Shown here: piece by piece, positions 21,970 to 27,982 of the stretch | Layout: each line of letters starts with the position of its first letter | How positions within the stretch are numbered: the stretch's first letter is position 1 | Origin: Suilimivivens sp963650485 | GTDB lineage: Bacteria; Bacillota; Clostridia; Lachnospirales; Lachnospiraceae | Reading direction: 5' to 3' | Assembly (NCBI GenBank): GCA_963650485.1 | Contig: CAVJLN010000037.1 | Coordinates: 1 to 27,982 of the forward strand | DNA length: 27,982 nucleotides | Position numbers and translations under genes: made by a program | The notes under the pieces: generated by a model | Seen by the model: only the letters and a program-made list of their open reading frames with translations | Databases searched by the model: none | Told to the model about the DNA's origin: nothing

Positions 21970-24549
21970 CTATCTGCTTTCCAGTCTTAATAACGAGAAC
22001 AATTCTTCATTGGAAAGCTCTGTAATCCATTTTTCGCTTCCGGAGCCAATGACATTTTCCGCTAATTCTTTCTTGGAATGAATCATCTGATCAATTTTTT
22101 CCTCAATTGTCCCCTGACTGACCAGCTTATGTACCATAACATCCTTTGTCTGTCCGATCCGGAATGCACGGTCTGTTGCCTGATTCTCTACTGCCGGATT
22201 CCACCAGCGGTCAAAATGGATCACATGATTTGCCCTGGTAAGATTAAGCCCTGTACCTGCCGCCTTAACAGAAAGCACAACAAACGGTACATAACGCTCT
22301 CCCTGAAAGGCTTCCACGATTTCTGCACGGTGTTTTACCGGAGTACCTCCGTGAATGATATAGCCCTTTGCATGGAAAATACCGGTAAGATAATTGGCAA
22401 GATACTCTGTAATTTCCTTAAACTGGGTGAAAACAATTACCCTTTCTCTTTTTTCATAGATAGTCTCACACAGTTCCCTTAACACCTCAAACTTACCACT
22501 ATCTGCTGCTGCATAATCCTCCTGTCCGAGATACTGTGCCGGATGATTACAGATCTGCTTCAGCTTCATAATGGTAGCAAGTACAATTCCTCTTCTCTCA
22601 ATACCCTCCGATTCCAACACCTTCTGTTCCATATCCGCAACCGCCTTACGGTACAGTACTGTCTGCCGCTTCGACAGAGCCACATAATCCGTCATTTCTA
22701 TCTTTTCCGGAAGATCGGAAATGATCTGCTTGTCCGTTTTCACCCTGCGCAGCATGAAAGGCTGAACAATCGCCTTAAGTCTGGCATATCCCTGTGGATT
22801 ACTCTCTAATCCCTTACAATACTCATGAAATTCTTTGGAAGAACCAAGTAATCCATGATTTAAAAAGTCAAACAGAGACCACAGATTGGTCAGCTCATTT
22901 TCAATCGGCGTACCTGTCATGGCAATCCGCATTGCTGCTTTTATTTTCTTGATTTCTCTGGTCTGCTTTGTAGTCGGATTCTTAATTGCCTGCGCCTCAT
23001 CCAGAATGAGACAGTCCCACTCCACATCCTTAAGGCTTTCCACTTTGGCCGCCATTCCATAGGTTGTTATGGTAAGAAACGCCTTTTCCTCCATGAGTTC
23101 TTCTGAAAGACTTGCAGAAGTTTTTCCATACAGCACATGCATGGTCATATCCGGTGCAAATTTGTCTTTCTCTTTCTGCCAGTTCCCGATCAGCGATGCC
23201 GGAACAATCAGCAAAACTCTTGCTTTGGGCGTATCCTTCCGCATCCTCTCAAGAAACGTGAGAACCTGCAGCGTCTTGCCAAGTCCCATGTCATCCGCAA
23301 GGCAGGCTCCGAAATTCAGTTTATTCATATATCTTAACCAGTTGTATCCATCCTTCTGGTATGGTCTTAATGATGCATGCAGACTCTTTGGTACCGGAAC
23401 GGCACGTATTCTTCCCGGATTTTTGAGATTCGTCAGCATTCCGGACAGCCATTCCCCATTCGTTACAATGACACCAACATCAGGCAGAATCCGGTTATTT
23501 CCCATTTCCAGCTGCATTGCTTCACGGAAGGATAAATTCTCCGGAATCCCTTCCATAGCCTCCAACAGTTTCTTCAGCTTTTCATGATTTACCTCTATCC
23601 ATTTTCCCTTTAAGAGAGCAAGTCCCTCCGTCTGGTTCAACAAATCCTGAATATCCTGCTGCGTCAGGCTGACTCCGTTTACCGTCAGGGACGGCTGCAG
23701 GGAAACCAGTGCATCAAAGCCAAGCAGCGCCGGTCTTTCTTCTCCAAGCTGTACCTGTACCGACAGCATGGAATTCCGCTTTCTCCACCAATTCGGAATA
23801 CGGCACAAAATTCCCACCTGTTCAATTTTCTCAATATCCTTTAAAAAGGAAAACGCTTCCTTCGAGGTAAGGCGCAGCGGATGGAACATCTCTCCGCTTT
23901 CCATAAATTCCGCAATCACCGGTGATACCTCTGCTGCACGGTTCAGTCCCGAGAGCAGGGCTAGCAGCTTTTCTTTATCCGACCGGTATTCGGTTAACGC
24001 ATACTGCAAAGGCATATGCCGGATACTTCCGTCTTCCTGACGGGACGCATAGGTTGCAAGAAATGCAAATGGATAATCATCATCTTTGTTTTCAACCAGA
24101 TGTAAAAAAATTCTCTCCGGTACATGCAGATTCTGGTTTCGTTCTTCCAGATACATTGCAACCGTGCCGGAATATGCCTTAATCTCTCTCCGATAAATCT
24201 GTAAAAGCCCGGAGAACTGCTTATTCAGCCAGTTTTTATTTATATGCTCAGCTCCGATGACATAGGGTGTTGCAGCCAGCAGCTCTGCCATTCTGTCTTC
24301 TGACAGCTTTACCTCAACCTCATCCCGCGCCATTTCAAGTTCCGGGATCTCCGTTAATTCCTTGAAGAAAGCCACAGAAACCAAATACAGGAAATAACCG
24401 GACACGGTAAGTCGTGCCGGATTCTCCGTAAGACTTATGTGATAAAGCAGCTCCATGGGATCCTGCGTTGCCTGTCCTTCTGCGTAATCCGGATAAAATC
24501 CGTCCCCGGTAAAAATAAATGCCTGCTTCTCTGTGATCTGATGTTCCAT
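21970..24549 (-). CDS. SNF2-family DEAD/DEAH helicase-like ATPase
   Basis: 859 residues with AAGGGAAG before the ATG. The N-terminal 390 residues are the accessory region of bacterial SNF2 proteins. The motor starts about 392 (SLRPYQKDGYNWL). Walker A is DDMGLGKT (419-426), motif II DEAQ (517-520), motif III TGTPIEN (545-551); the second RecA lobe has VIVFTQFKEITEYL and the final motifs VKAAGTGLNLTRANHVIHFD, WWNPAVENQATDRAFRIGQ. It should use ATP to translocate on double-stranded DNA or remodel protein-DNA complexes. It pairs with the SWIM protein 9 bp downstream. Such pairs occur in genomes both as housekeeping and defence-like modules; no nuclease or methylase is next to this one. Confidence 0.93.
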   Translation of the reverse strand: MEHQITEKQAFIFTGDGFYPDYAEGQATQDPMELLYHISLTENPARLTVSGYFLYLVSVAFFKELTEIPELEMARDEVEVKLSEDRMAELLAATPYVIGAEHINKNWLNKQFSGLLQIYRREIKAYSGTVAMYLEERNQNLHVPERIFLHLVENKDDDYPFAFLATYASRQEDGSIRHMPLQYALTEYRSDKEKLLALLSGLNRAAEVSPVIAEFMESGEMFHPLRLTSKEAFSFLKDIEKIEQVGILCRIPNWWRKRNSMLSVQVQLGEERPALLGFDALVSLQPSLTVNGVSLTQQDIQDLLNQTEGLALLKGKWIEVNHEKLKKLLEAMEGIPENLSFREAMQLEMGNNRILPDVGVIVTNGEWLSGMLTNLKNPGRIRAVPVPKSLHASLRPYQKDGYNWLRYMNKLNFGACLADDMGLGKTLQVLTFLERMRKDTPKARVLLIVPASLIGNWQKEKDKFAPDMTMHVLYGKTSASLSEELMEEKAFLTITTYGMAAKVESLKDVEWDCLILDEAQAIKNPTTKQTREIKKIKAAMRIAMTGTPIENELTNLWSLFDFLNHGLLGSSKEFHEYCKGLESNPQGYARLKAIVQPFMLRRVKTDKQIISDLPEKIEMTDYVALSKRQTVLYRKAVADMEQKVLESEGIERRGIVLATIMKLKQICNHPAQYLGQEDYAAADSGKFEVLRELCETIYEKRERVIVFTQFKEITEYLANYLTGIFHAKGYIIHGGTPVKHRAEIVEAFQGERYVPFVVLSVKAAGTGLNLTRANHVIHFDRWWNPAVENQATDRAFRIGQTKDVMVHKLVSQGTIEEKIDQMIHSKKELAENVIGSGSEKWITELSNEELFSLLRLESR

Positions 24550-24619
24550 GCTATTGCTTCCCTTCGTATCATCCGTCTGCTATGCTGAGCGTTCTAACAT
24601 GATCTTCCTCAGCCTCTAT

Positions 24620-24628
24620 ACTATACCA
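24620..24628 (-). promoter_or_regulatory. Extended -10 box upstream of the helicase
   Basis: TGGTATAGT on the minus strand (24628-24620) is an extended -10. No good -35 is seen 17 bp above. The leader would be about 65 nt. Confidence 0.35.
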
Positions 24629-24673
24629 CATGCATTTCTAATTTACCATGTATTTTATTGCTGAACAGTTTTT

Positions 24674-24719
24674 ACGCAGCCCGAACGCAAGTGTTCATAC
24701 GCAACCCGAACGCAAGTGT
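24674..24719. repeat. Two 21-bp direct repeats, 25-bp period
   Basis: The 21-base stretch beginning ACGCAGCCCGAACGC at 24674-24694 recurs with one change at 24699-24719, separated by TCAT. It lies between the divergent helicase and GtrB-like genes, upstream of both promoter-like sites, and could be an operator or a small slippage duplication. Confidence 0.75.
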
Positions 24720-24781
24720 CTGTCTTCTGTGGGAACGGTAACCAACTGTTGCACTACTACAGCATTATCAGGAAAACCGGA

Positions 24782-24810
24782 TTGCAGTTTTAAAAACAAA
24801 CAGCTATAAT
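24782..24810 (+). promoter_or_regulatory. Promoter-like sequence before the GtrB-like gene
   Basis: Perfect TATAAT at 24805-24810 with TTGCAG at 24782-24787 and a 17-bp spacer. It lies about 70 bp before the ATG. Confidence 0.45.
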
Positions 24811-24878
24811 CAATCTATAGAGAAGATAATTTTTTATGACTCTAAAATTAATCTAACAAACAGAAAGCGATTCCAGAT

Positions 24879-25814
24879 ATGATTTCTCTAGTGATTCCAT
24901 CCTACAATGAACAGGATAATATTTTTCGCACCTATGAAACAATCGAAGGAATTTTAAATCAGGCCAAAATTGACTTTGAGATCATCTTCGTCGATGATGG
25001 TTCTGTGGATAACACCTATGTAAACATTGTGAGGCTTGCACAGACGAAAACGAACGTCAAGGGACTTTCTTTCTCCCGCAACTTTGGCAAGGAATCAGCC
25101 ATTTTCGCAGGCCTTGAAGCTGCTGCCGGAGAATGTGCCGTCATTATGGATTGTGATTTGCAGCATCCTCCCACACTTCTTCCGCAAATGTATGAATTAT
25201 GGAAGAACGGATATGAGGTAGTCGAAGCCGTAAAATCCAACCGCGGCAAGGAAAGCGCTTTCCATCGTATGTGCGCCAATGGGTTTTATGGAATTATCAG
25301 TAGTCTCACGAAAATTGATATGAAAAATGCTTCCGATTTTAAGCTTCTGGACCGGAAAGCGATTGATGCACTCCTCCTGATGCCGGAGCGGACTCCGTTC
25401 TTCCGCGCTTTATCTTCCTGGGTTGGATTTAAAACAATCCAGATCCCTTTTGAGGTGCAGGAGCGGAAAATCGGCACTTCCAAATGGAGCTTTTGGAGTC
25501 TGGTAAAATATGCTCTCCGCAATATTACCTCTTTTTCCGGCGCACCGATGCAGGTTGTTACCATTTTAGGCTGGTTCATGTTTATCCCGGCTTTCGGCTT
25601 TACGATTGAGGCATTGTTCCGGTACTTTTCCGGAACCGCTGTAGAAGGATTTACTACTGTTATTATCCTTCTGTGTTGGATTGGAAGTATTTTGATGATC
25701 AGTCTCGGTATTATCGGACATTATATCTCCAGAATTTATGATGAAATCAAGGCAAGACCGAGGTATCTGATCAGCAGACGTTGTGGATATGAAACGATTG
25801 ATATAGAAAGTTAA
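24879..25814 (+). CDS. GtrB/DPM1-like polyprenyl-phosphate glycosyltransferase (GT2)
   Basis: 311 residues. The GT-A domain has ISLVIPSYNEQDNI (2-15), VDDGS (38-42) and the metal-binding DCD in IMDCDLQHPP (89-98), then RNFGKESAIFAGLEAA and RKIGTSKWSF, all typical of GtrB/ArnC/DPM1 enzymes. Two membrane helices near the C-terminus (about 224-248 and 257-282) match GtrB architecture. It should move a hexose from a nucleotide sugar to undecaprenyl phosphate on the cytoplasmic face. The lipid sugar would then be flipped, possibly by the EamA pair at 981-1768, and used by GT-C enzymes of this locus. The ribosome binding site is weak (AGAAAG). The YdjC-like gene follows after the MITE copy B. Confidence 0.92.
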   Translation: MISLVIPSYNEQDNIFRTYETIEGILNQAKIDFEIIFVDDGSVDNTYVNIVRLAQTKTNVKGLSFSRNFGKESAIFAGLEAAAGECAVIMDCDLQHPPTLLPQMYELWKNGYEVVEAVKSNRGKESAFHRMCANGFYGIISSLTKIDMKNASDFKLLDRKAIDALLLMPERTPFFRALSSWVGFKTIQIPFEVQERKIGTSKWSFWSLVKYALRNITSFSGAPMQVVTILGWFMFIPAFGFTIEALFRYFSGTAVEGFTTVIILLCWIGSILMISLGIIGHYISRIYDEIKARPRYLISRRCGYETIDIES

Positions 25815-25822
25815 AAAATAAG

Positions 25823-25976
25823 GTAACTATTCAGAACCCCATTCGTAAAACCGTTGCTAACGCAACTCAAGTTTTACTCATGTGGTTACTTCGCCATATA
25901 AAATCTGTCAAATATGCTCTGGAATGCAAGCATTCCGATCATATTTATCAGATTTTGCATGGCTCTGAATAGTTAC
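25823..25976 (+). mobile_element. Full-length 154-bp IS66-like MITE, copy B
   Basis: The ends are GTAACTATTCAGAACC and GGCTCTGAATAGTTAC. The flanks AAAATAAG at 25815-25822 and 25977-25984 are identical, a perfect 8-bp target duplication. Internal stems: GTAAAAC/GTTTTAC (25845-25851 with 25871-25877), GTTGC/GCAAC (25853-25857 with 25862-25866), AAATCTG/CAGATTT (25901-25907 with 25949-25955), AAATATG/CATATTT (25910-25916 with 25940-25946) and GGAATGC/GCATTCC (25921-25927 with 25930-25936). It begins 8 bp after the GtrB-like stop and separates it from the YdjC-like gene. It has no coding capacity. Confidence 0.92.
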
Positions 25977-26008
25977 AAAATAAGAAAAATTACTCAAGGA
26001 GCAACACC

Positions 26009-26875
26009 ATGATTGTATATCATGCCGATGATTACGGCATTTCAAGAAATGCGTCAAAAGAAATATTAACCCTTGTTCAACAGGGAAAACTATCCGGGAT
26101 CAGTGTCATTCCCAATATGAGCTGCTTTGCAGACTGTATGGACTTGCTTCTTCCTGTAATGAAGGAACGTCCTGCGCTGACGGTTGCACTACACCTCAAC
26201 TTTTTCGAAGGACATTGCTGTGCGGATCCTGCGGAAATTCCGCTTCTTGTTGATGAAAACGGATATTTTAAGTGCAGCTGGATGTATTTCTTTAAAAGCT
26301 CTTACACCTCTGTGCGAAATGAACTGCGTAAGCAGCTTTCCACAGAGATTCAGGCACAGATTCAAAAGTTATACCATGCGATGCCTTCGAATTATGTACT
26401 ATGTCTTGACAGTCACCAGCATTCCCATATGATTCCGGTTGTCTGGGATGCCCTGCGCGATGTCGTGCTTTGGAATCATTATGAGGTACAGTATATCCGG
26501 ATTTCCAGAGAACCCTTAACACCTTATTTAAGCACTCCGGCTCTGTACCATACTTATCCACCGGTAAATCTGATCAAAAATATCATTATTCAATTTTGCA
26601 CATTGTATACAAAAAGACATCCTATTATTCCCATGAAAGGAAACTATTATTTATGGGGATTAATTATGGGTGGCTCCATGGATGCGGACCGGATCAACCA
26701 ATTAATGAACAAATTCCAAAAATACGGACAGGATCCTTATACCTTGGAACTCCTTTTTCATCCCGGAAGCATTCTTCCAGAAGAATTGTCTCCGGAATAT
26801 AATAACCCTGATTTTAAAGCCGCTGAGACTTCTCCCAAGCGGCAGAAGGAATACGAAAGCCTGATGAAATTATAA
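26009..26875 (+). CDS. YdjC/ChbG-like carbohydrate deacetylase
   Basis: 288 residues with AAGGAG about 8 nt before the ATG. The YdjC signature HADDYG is at 5-10 (metal-binding D7/D8), H62 is in ALHLNF, and D134, H136, H138 and H140 lie in LDSHQHSHMIP. YdjC-family enzymes remove acetyl groups from N-acetylated sugars with a divalent metal; ChbG acts on chitobiose. No signal peptide is seen, so the substrate is probably cytoplasmic, for example an N-acetylhexosamine carried on a polyprenyl phosphate or nucleotide, which would fit its pairing with the GtrB-like enzyme upstream (inference). The length is normal for the family. The gene ends in a terminator stem. Confidence 0.9.
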   Translation: MIVYHADDYGISRNASKEILTLVQQGKLSGISVIPNMSCFADCMDLLLPVMKERPALTVALHLNFFEGHCCADPAEIPLLVDENGYFKCSWMYFFKSSYTSVRNELRKQLSTEIQAQIQKLYHAMPSNYVLCLDSHQHSHMIPVVWDALRDVVLWNHYEVQYIRISREPLTPYLSTPALYHTYPPVNLIKNIIIQFCTLYTKRHPIIPMKGNYYLWGLIMGGSMDADRINQLMNKFQKYGQDPYTLELLFHPGSILPEELSPEYNNPDFKAAETSPKRQKEYESLMKL

Positions 26876-26888
26876 ATTTCATCAGGCT
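26858..26888. terminator. Hairpin overlapping the end of the YdjC-like gene
   Basis: AGCCTGATGAAATT (26858-26871) pairs perfectly with AATTTCATCAGGCT (26875-26888). The left arm encodes the last residues, and the stop codon lies in the loop and the start of the right arm. The T-run after it is poor (GCTTATTAATTT), so termination strength is uncertain. It lies between convergent genes. Confidence 0.65.
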
Positions 26889-26926
26889 GCTTATTAATTT
26901 CCTTCTTTATCAATTCAAATTCATAC

Positions 26927-27982
26927 TTAAGAATATGTCTGCTTACAAAAAATCAAATAGTCATTCCCATCTACTAAAATTACATGCCCGGCAATACTAT
27001 CATAATAAGGCTCCATAAGGCTTTTGGATAACACCAGCAGAACAGTATCATCTTCATCTTCAAGGAATAAGGATACTCCACCATCTACCGGAATAAAATT
27101 ACCGGCAAGATACGCATCCACTATATTATTCTGTTCCCAGACACCTTGCTCTTTATATTCATTACGGCTATTTTCAATATACATTTTCCTTCCTGTAAGC
27201 TCAGGATTGCGTTCTACTAAATCCTTAAGATCCTGACGCAAATCCACATTATTCACATAAGAAAGCGTATTTAACTTATTAACTTCCATATACACTGCTG
27301 TACCTACACTTACGCCGATCAGCAGCAATGCCAATACATTTCCCCATTTTTTCAAGCCGCCAAAGAATGCCTTACCAACAATTGCTCCCACAAGAATACA
27401 AAATGGCACAAAGCTAATATAACTATACCATTCCATAAATGCTCCGGATGCACTATAAATCACCAGCGGAACTATCATCCAAAGCACAAACAGATAAAGA
27501 GGATGATTGACGATTCCCTGCAATTTCATCCGAAAGCTTTTCCTGTTTCCCTGATTATTGGGTTCTCTTTTCTTCATCACCAGGGCAATAATAACTGCCA
27601 GCAATGCCAAATCAATCCACGGTTTTGATAAAATATAAGTAACATATCCCAGATAATCCTTTGAACTCTCAATCCGGTCTACCACTTCCATTCCAAGCAT
27701 TCCCCTGATAAATACCCAGCCATCAAAGAGATAACGAATCACACCCCAGATTGTTACAGGTAATATACCTGTTATTGCCGCAGTCAGATAATGTCTAAAC
27801 TTTAATTTCTTATAAATTCTTGGCAGATATGCAAGCAAAATAAGCACTCCCAGCGCCATATGTAAACACTTTGCCATAAATGCCATGGCAAGAAAAAACG
27901 TAACTCCTGCCAATAGCCATGGCTTCTTCTCCGTATAATACAAACATAAAAATGCTGCTACCATCATTAAAATATATAAGGC
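26927..27982 (-). CDS. GT-C glycosyltransferase-like membrane protein, C-terminal part (cut by window end)
   Basis: The frame stays open to base 27982, so the 5' end lies outside. About 352 residues are visible. They contain eight or so helices (such as FLAMAFMAKCLHMALGVLI and LALLAVIIALVMKK) and a final outer domain of about 110 residues (RKMYIENSRNEYKEQG, DAYLAGNFIPVDGGVSLF). SASGAFMEWYSYISFVPFCI resembles the region before the last helices of GT39/ArnT-like enzymes. The N-terminal acidic loop that would prove GT-C activity is not in the window. It is convergent with the YdjC-like gene. Confidence 0.72.
   Translation of the reverse strand, partial: ALYILMMVAAFLCLYYTEKKPWLLAGVTFFLAMAFMAKCLHMALGVLILLAYLPRIYKKLKFRHYLTAAITGILPVTIWGVIRYLFDGWVFIRGMLGMEVVDRIESSKDYLGYVTYILSKPWIDLALLAVIIALVMKKREPNNQGNRKSFRMKLQGIVNHPLYLFVLWMIVPLVIYSASGAFMEWYSYISFVPFCILVGAIVGKAFFGGLKKWGNVLALLLIGVSVGTAVYMEVNKLNTLSYVNNVDLRQDLKDLVERNPELTGRKMYIENSRNEYKEQGVWEQNNIVDAYLAGNFIPVDGGVSLFLEDEDDTVLLVLSKSLMEPYYDSIAGHVILVDGNDYLIFCKQTYS

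Larger units (their letters stand above)
24550..24878. other. 329-bp divergent gap between helicase and GtrB-like gene
   Basis: Besides two promoter-like sites and a pair of 21-bp direct repeats, it holds a 6-bp stem GCTGAG/CTCAGC in the helicase leader. A 53-codon open frame at 24648-24809 (plus) lacks a ribosome binding site and is not called. Confidence 0.6.

Noticed and set aside
24674..24719. Possible CRISPR remnant
   Set aside because: Only two units with a 4-base spacer; no array and no cas genes.
24648..24809. A 53-codon plus-strand frame in the helicase/GtrB-like gap
   Set aside because: No ribosome binding site, contains the direct repeats, and ends inside the TATAAT box of the GtrB-like gene.

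Overview
The window looks like a chromosomal segment of a Gram-positive anaerobe of the class Clostridia, most likely the family Lachnospiraceae. The grounds are strong AGGAGG-type ribosome binding sites, an agr-type peptide signalling locus with GHKL kinases and LytTR regulators, gut-Firmicute membrane families resembling DUF6020, DUF6056 and DUF6077, and the overall gene style. Genus cannot be fixed by eye. There are no rRNA, tRNA or CRISPR features.

Layout. 1-333 (minus) is the start of a strongly acidic, Tyr-rich protein that runs off the window. 689-997 is a small zinc-ribbon protein. From 981 to 14735 nearly everything is on the minus strand and concerns the cell envelope: two half-size EamA/ArnE-ArnF-like membrane proteins, an SGNH/DHHW-like protein paired with an MBOAT O-acyltransferase, several large GT-C-like membrane proteins (one apparently broken into two in-frame pieces), and a flavin amine-oxidase/UDP-galactopyranose-mutase-like enzyme. 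A radical SAM protein on the plus strand interrupts them. 14920-21013 (minus) is a regulatory island: AgrD and AgrB, an AgrC-like kinase and AgrA-like regulator, a second short GHKL kinase with its LytTR regulator, a further LytTR regulator, and two XRE repressor-type proteins. 21229-24549 holds a SWIM-finger protein and an SNF2 helicase. 24879-26875 (plus) holds a GtrB-like glycosyltransferase and a YdjC-like deacetylase, and 26927 to the end is another GT-C-like protein cut by the window edge.

How it may work together (inference): a polyprenyl-phosphate sugar donor made by the GtrB-like enzyme, flipped by the EamA pair and used by GT-C enzymes, plus MBOAT/SGNH O-acylation, would decorate a surface polymer. 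The adjacent agr island could tie this to population density.

The two most interesting signals are: (a) an IS66-like MITE family (ends GTAACTATTC, 8-bp target duplications) present here as two 154-bp full copies, bare end-to-end remnants and fragments, with internal hairpins that covary between copies; and (b) an AgrD precursor with serine in place of the usual ring cysteine, predicting a five-residue lactone signal, SRYLT.
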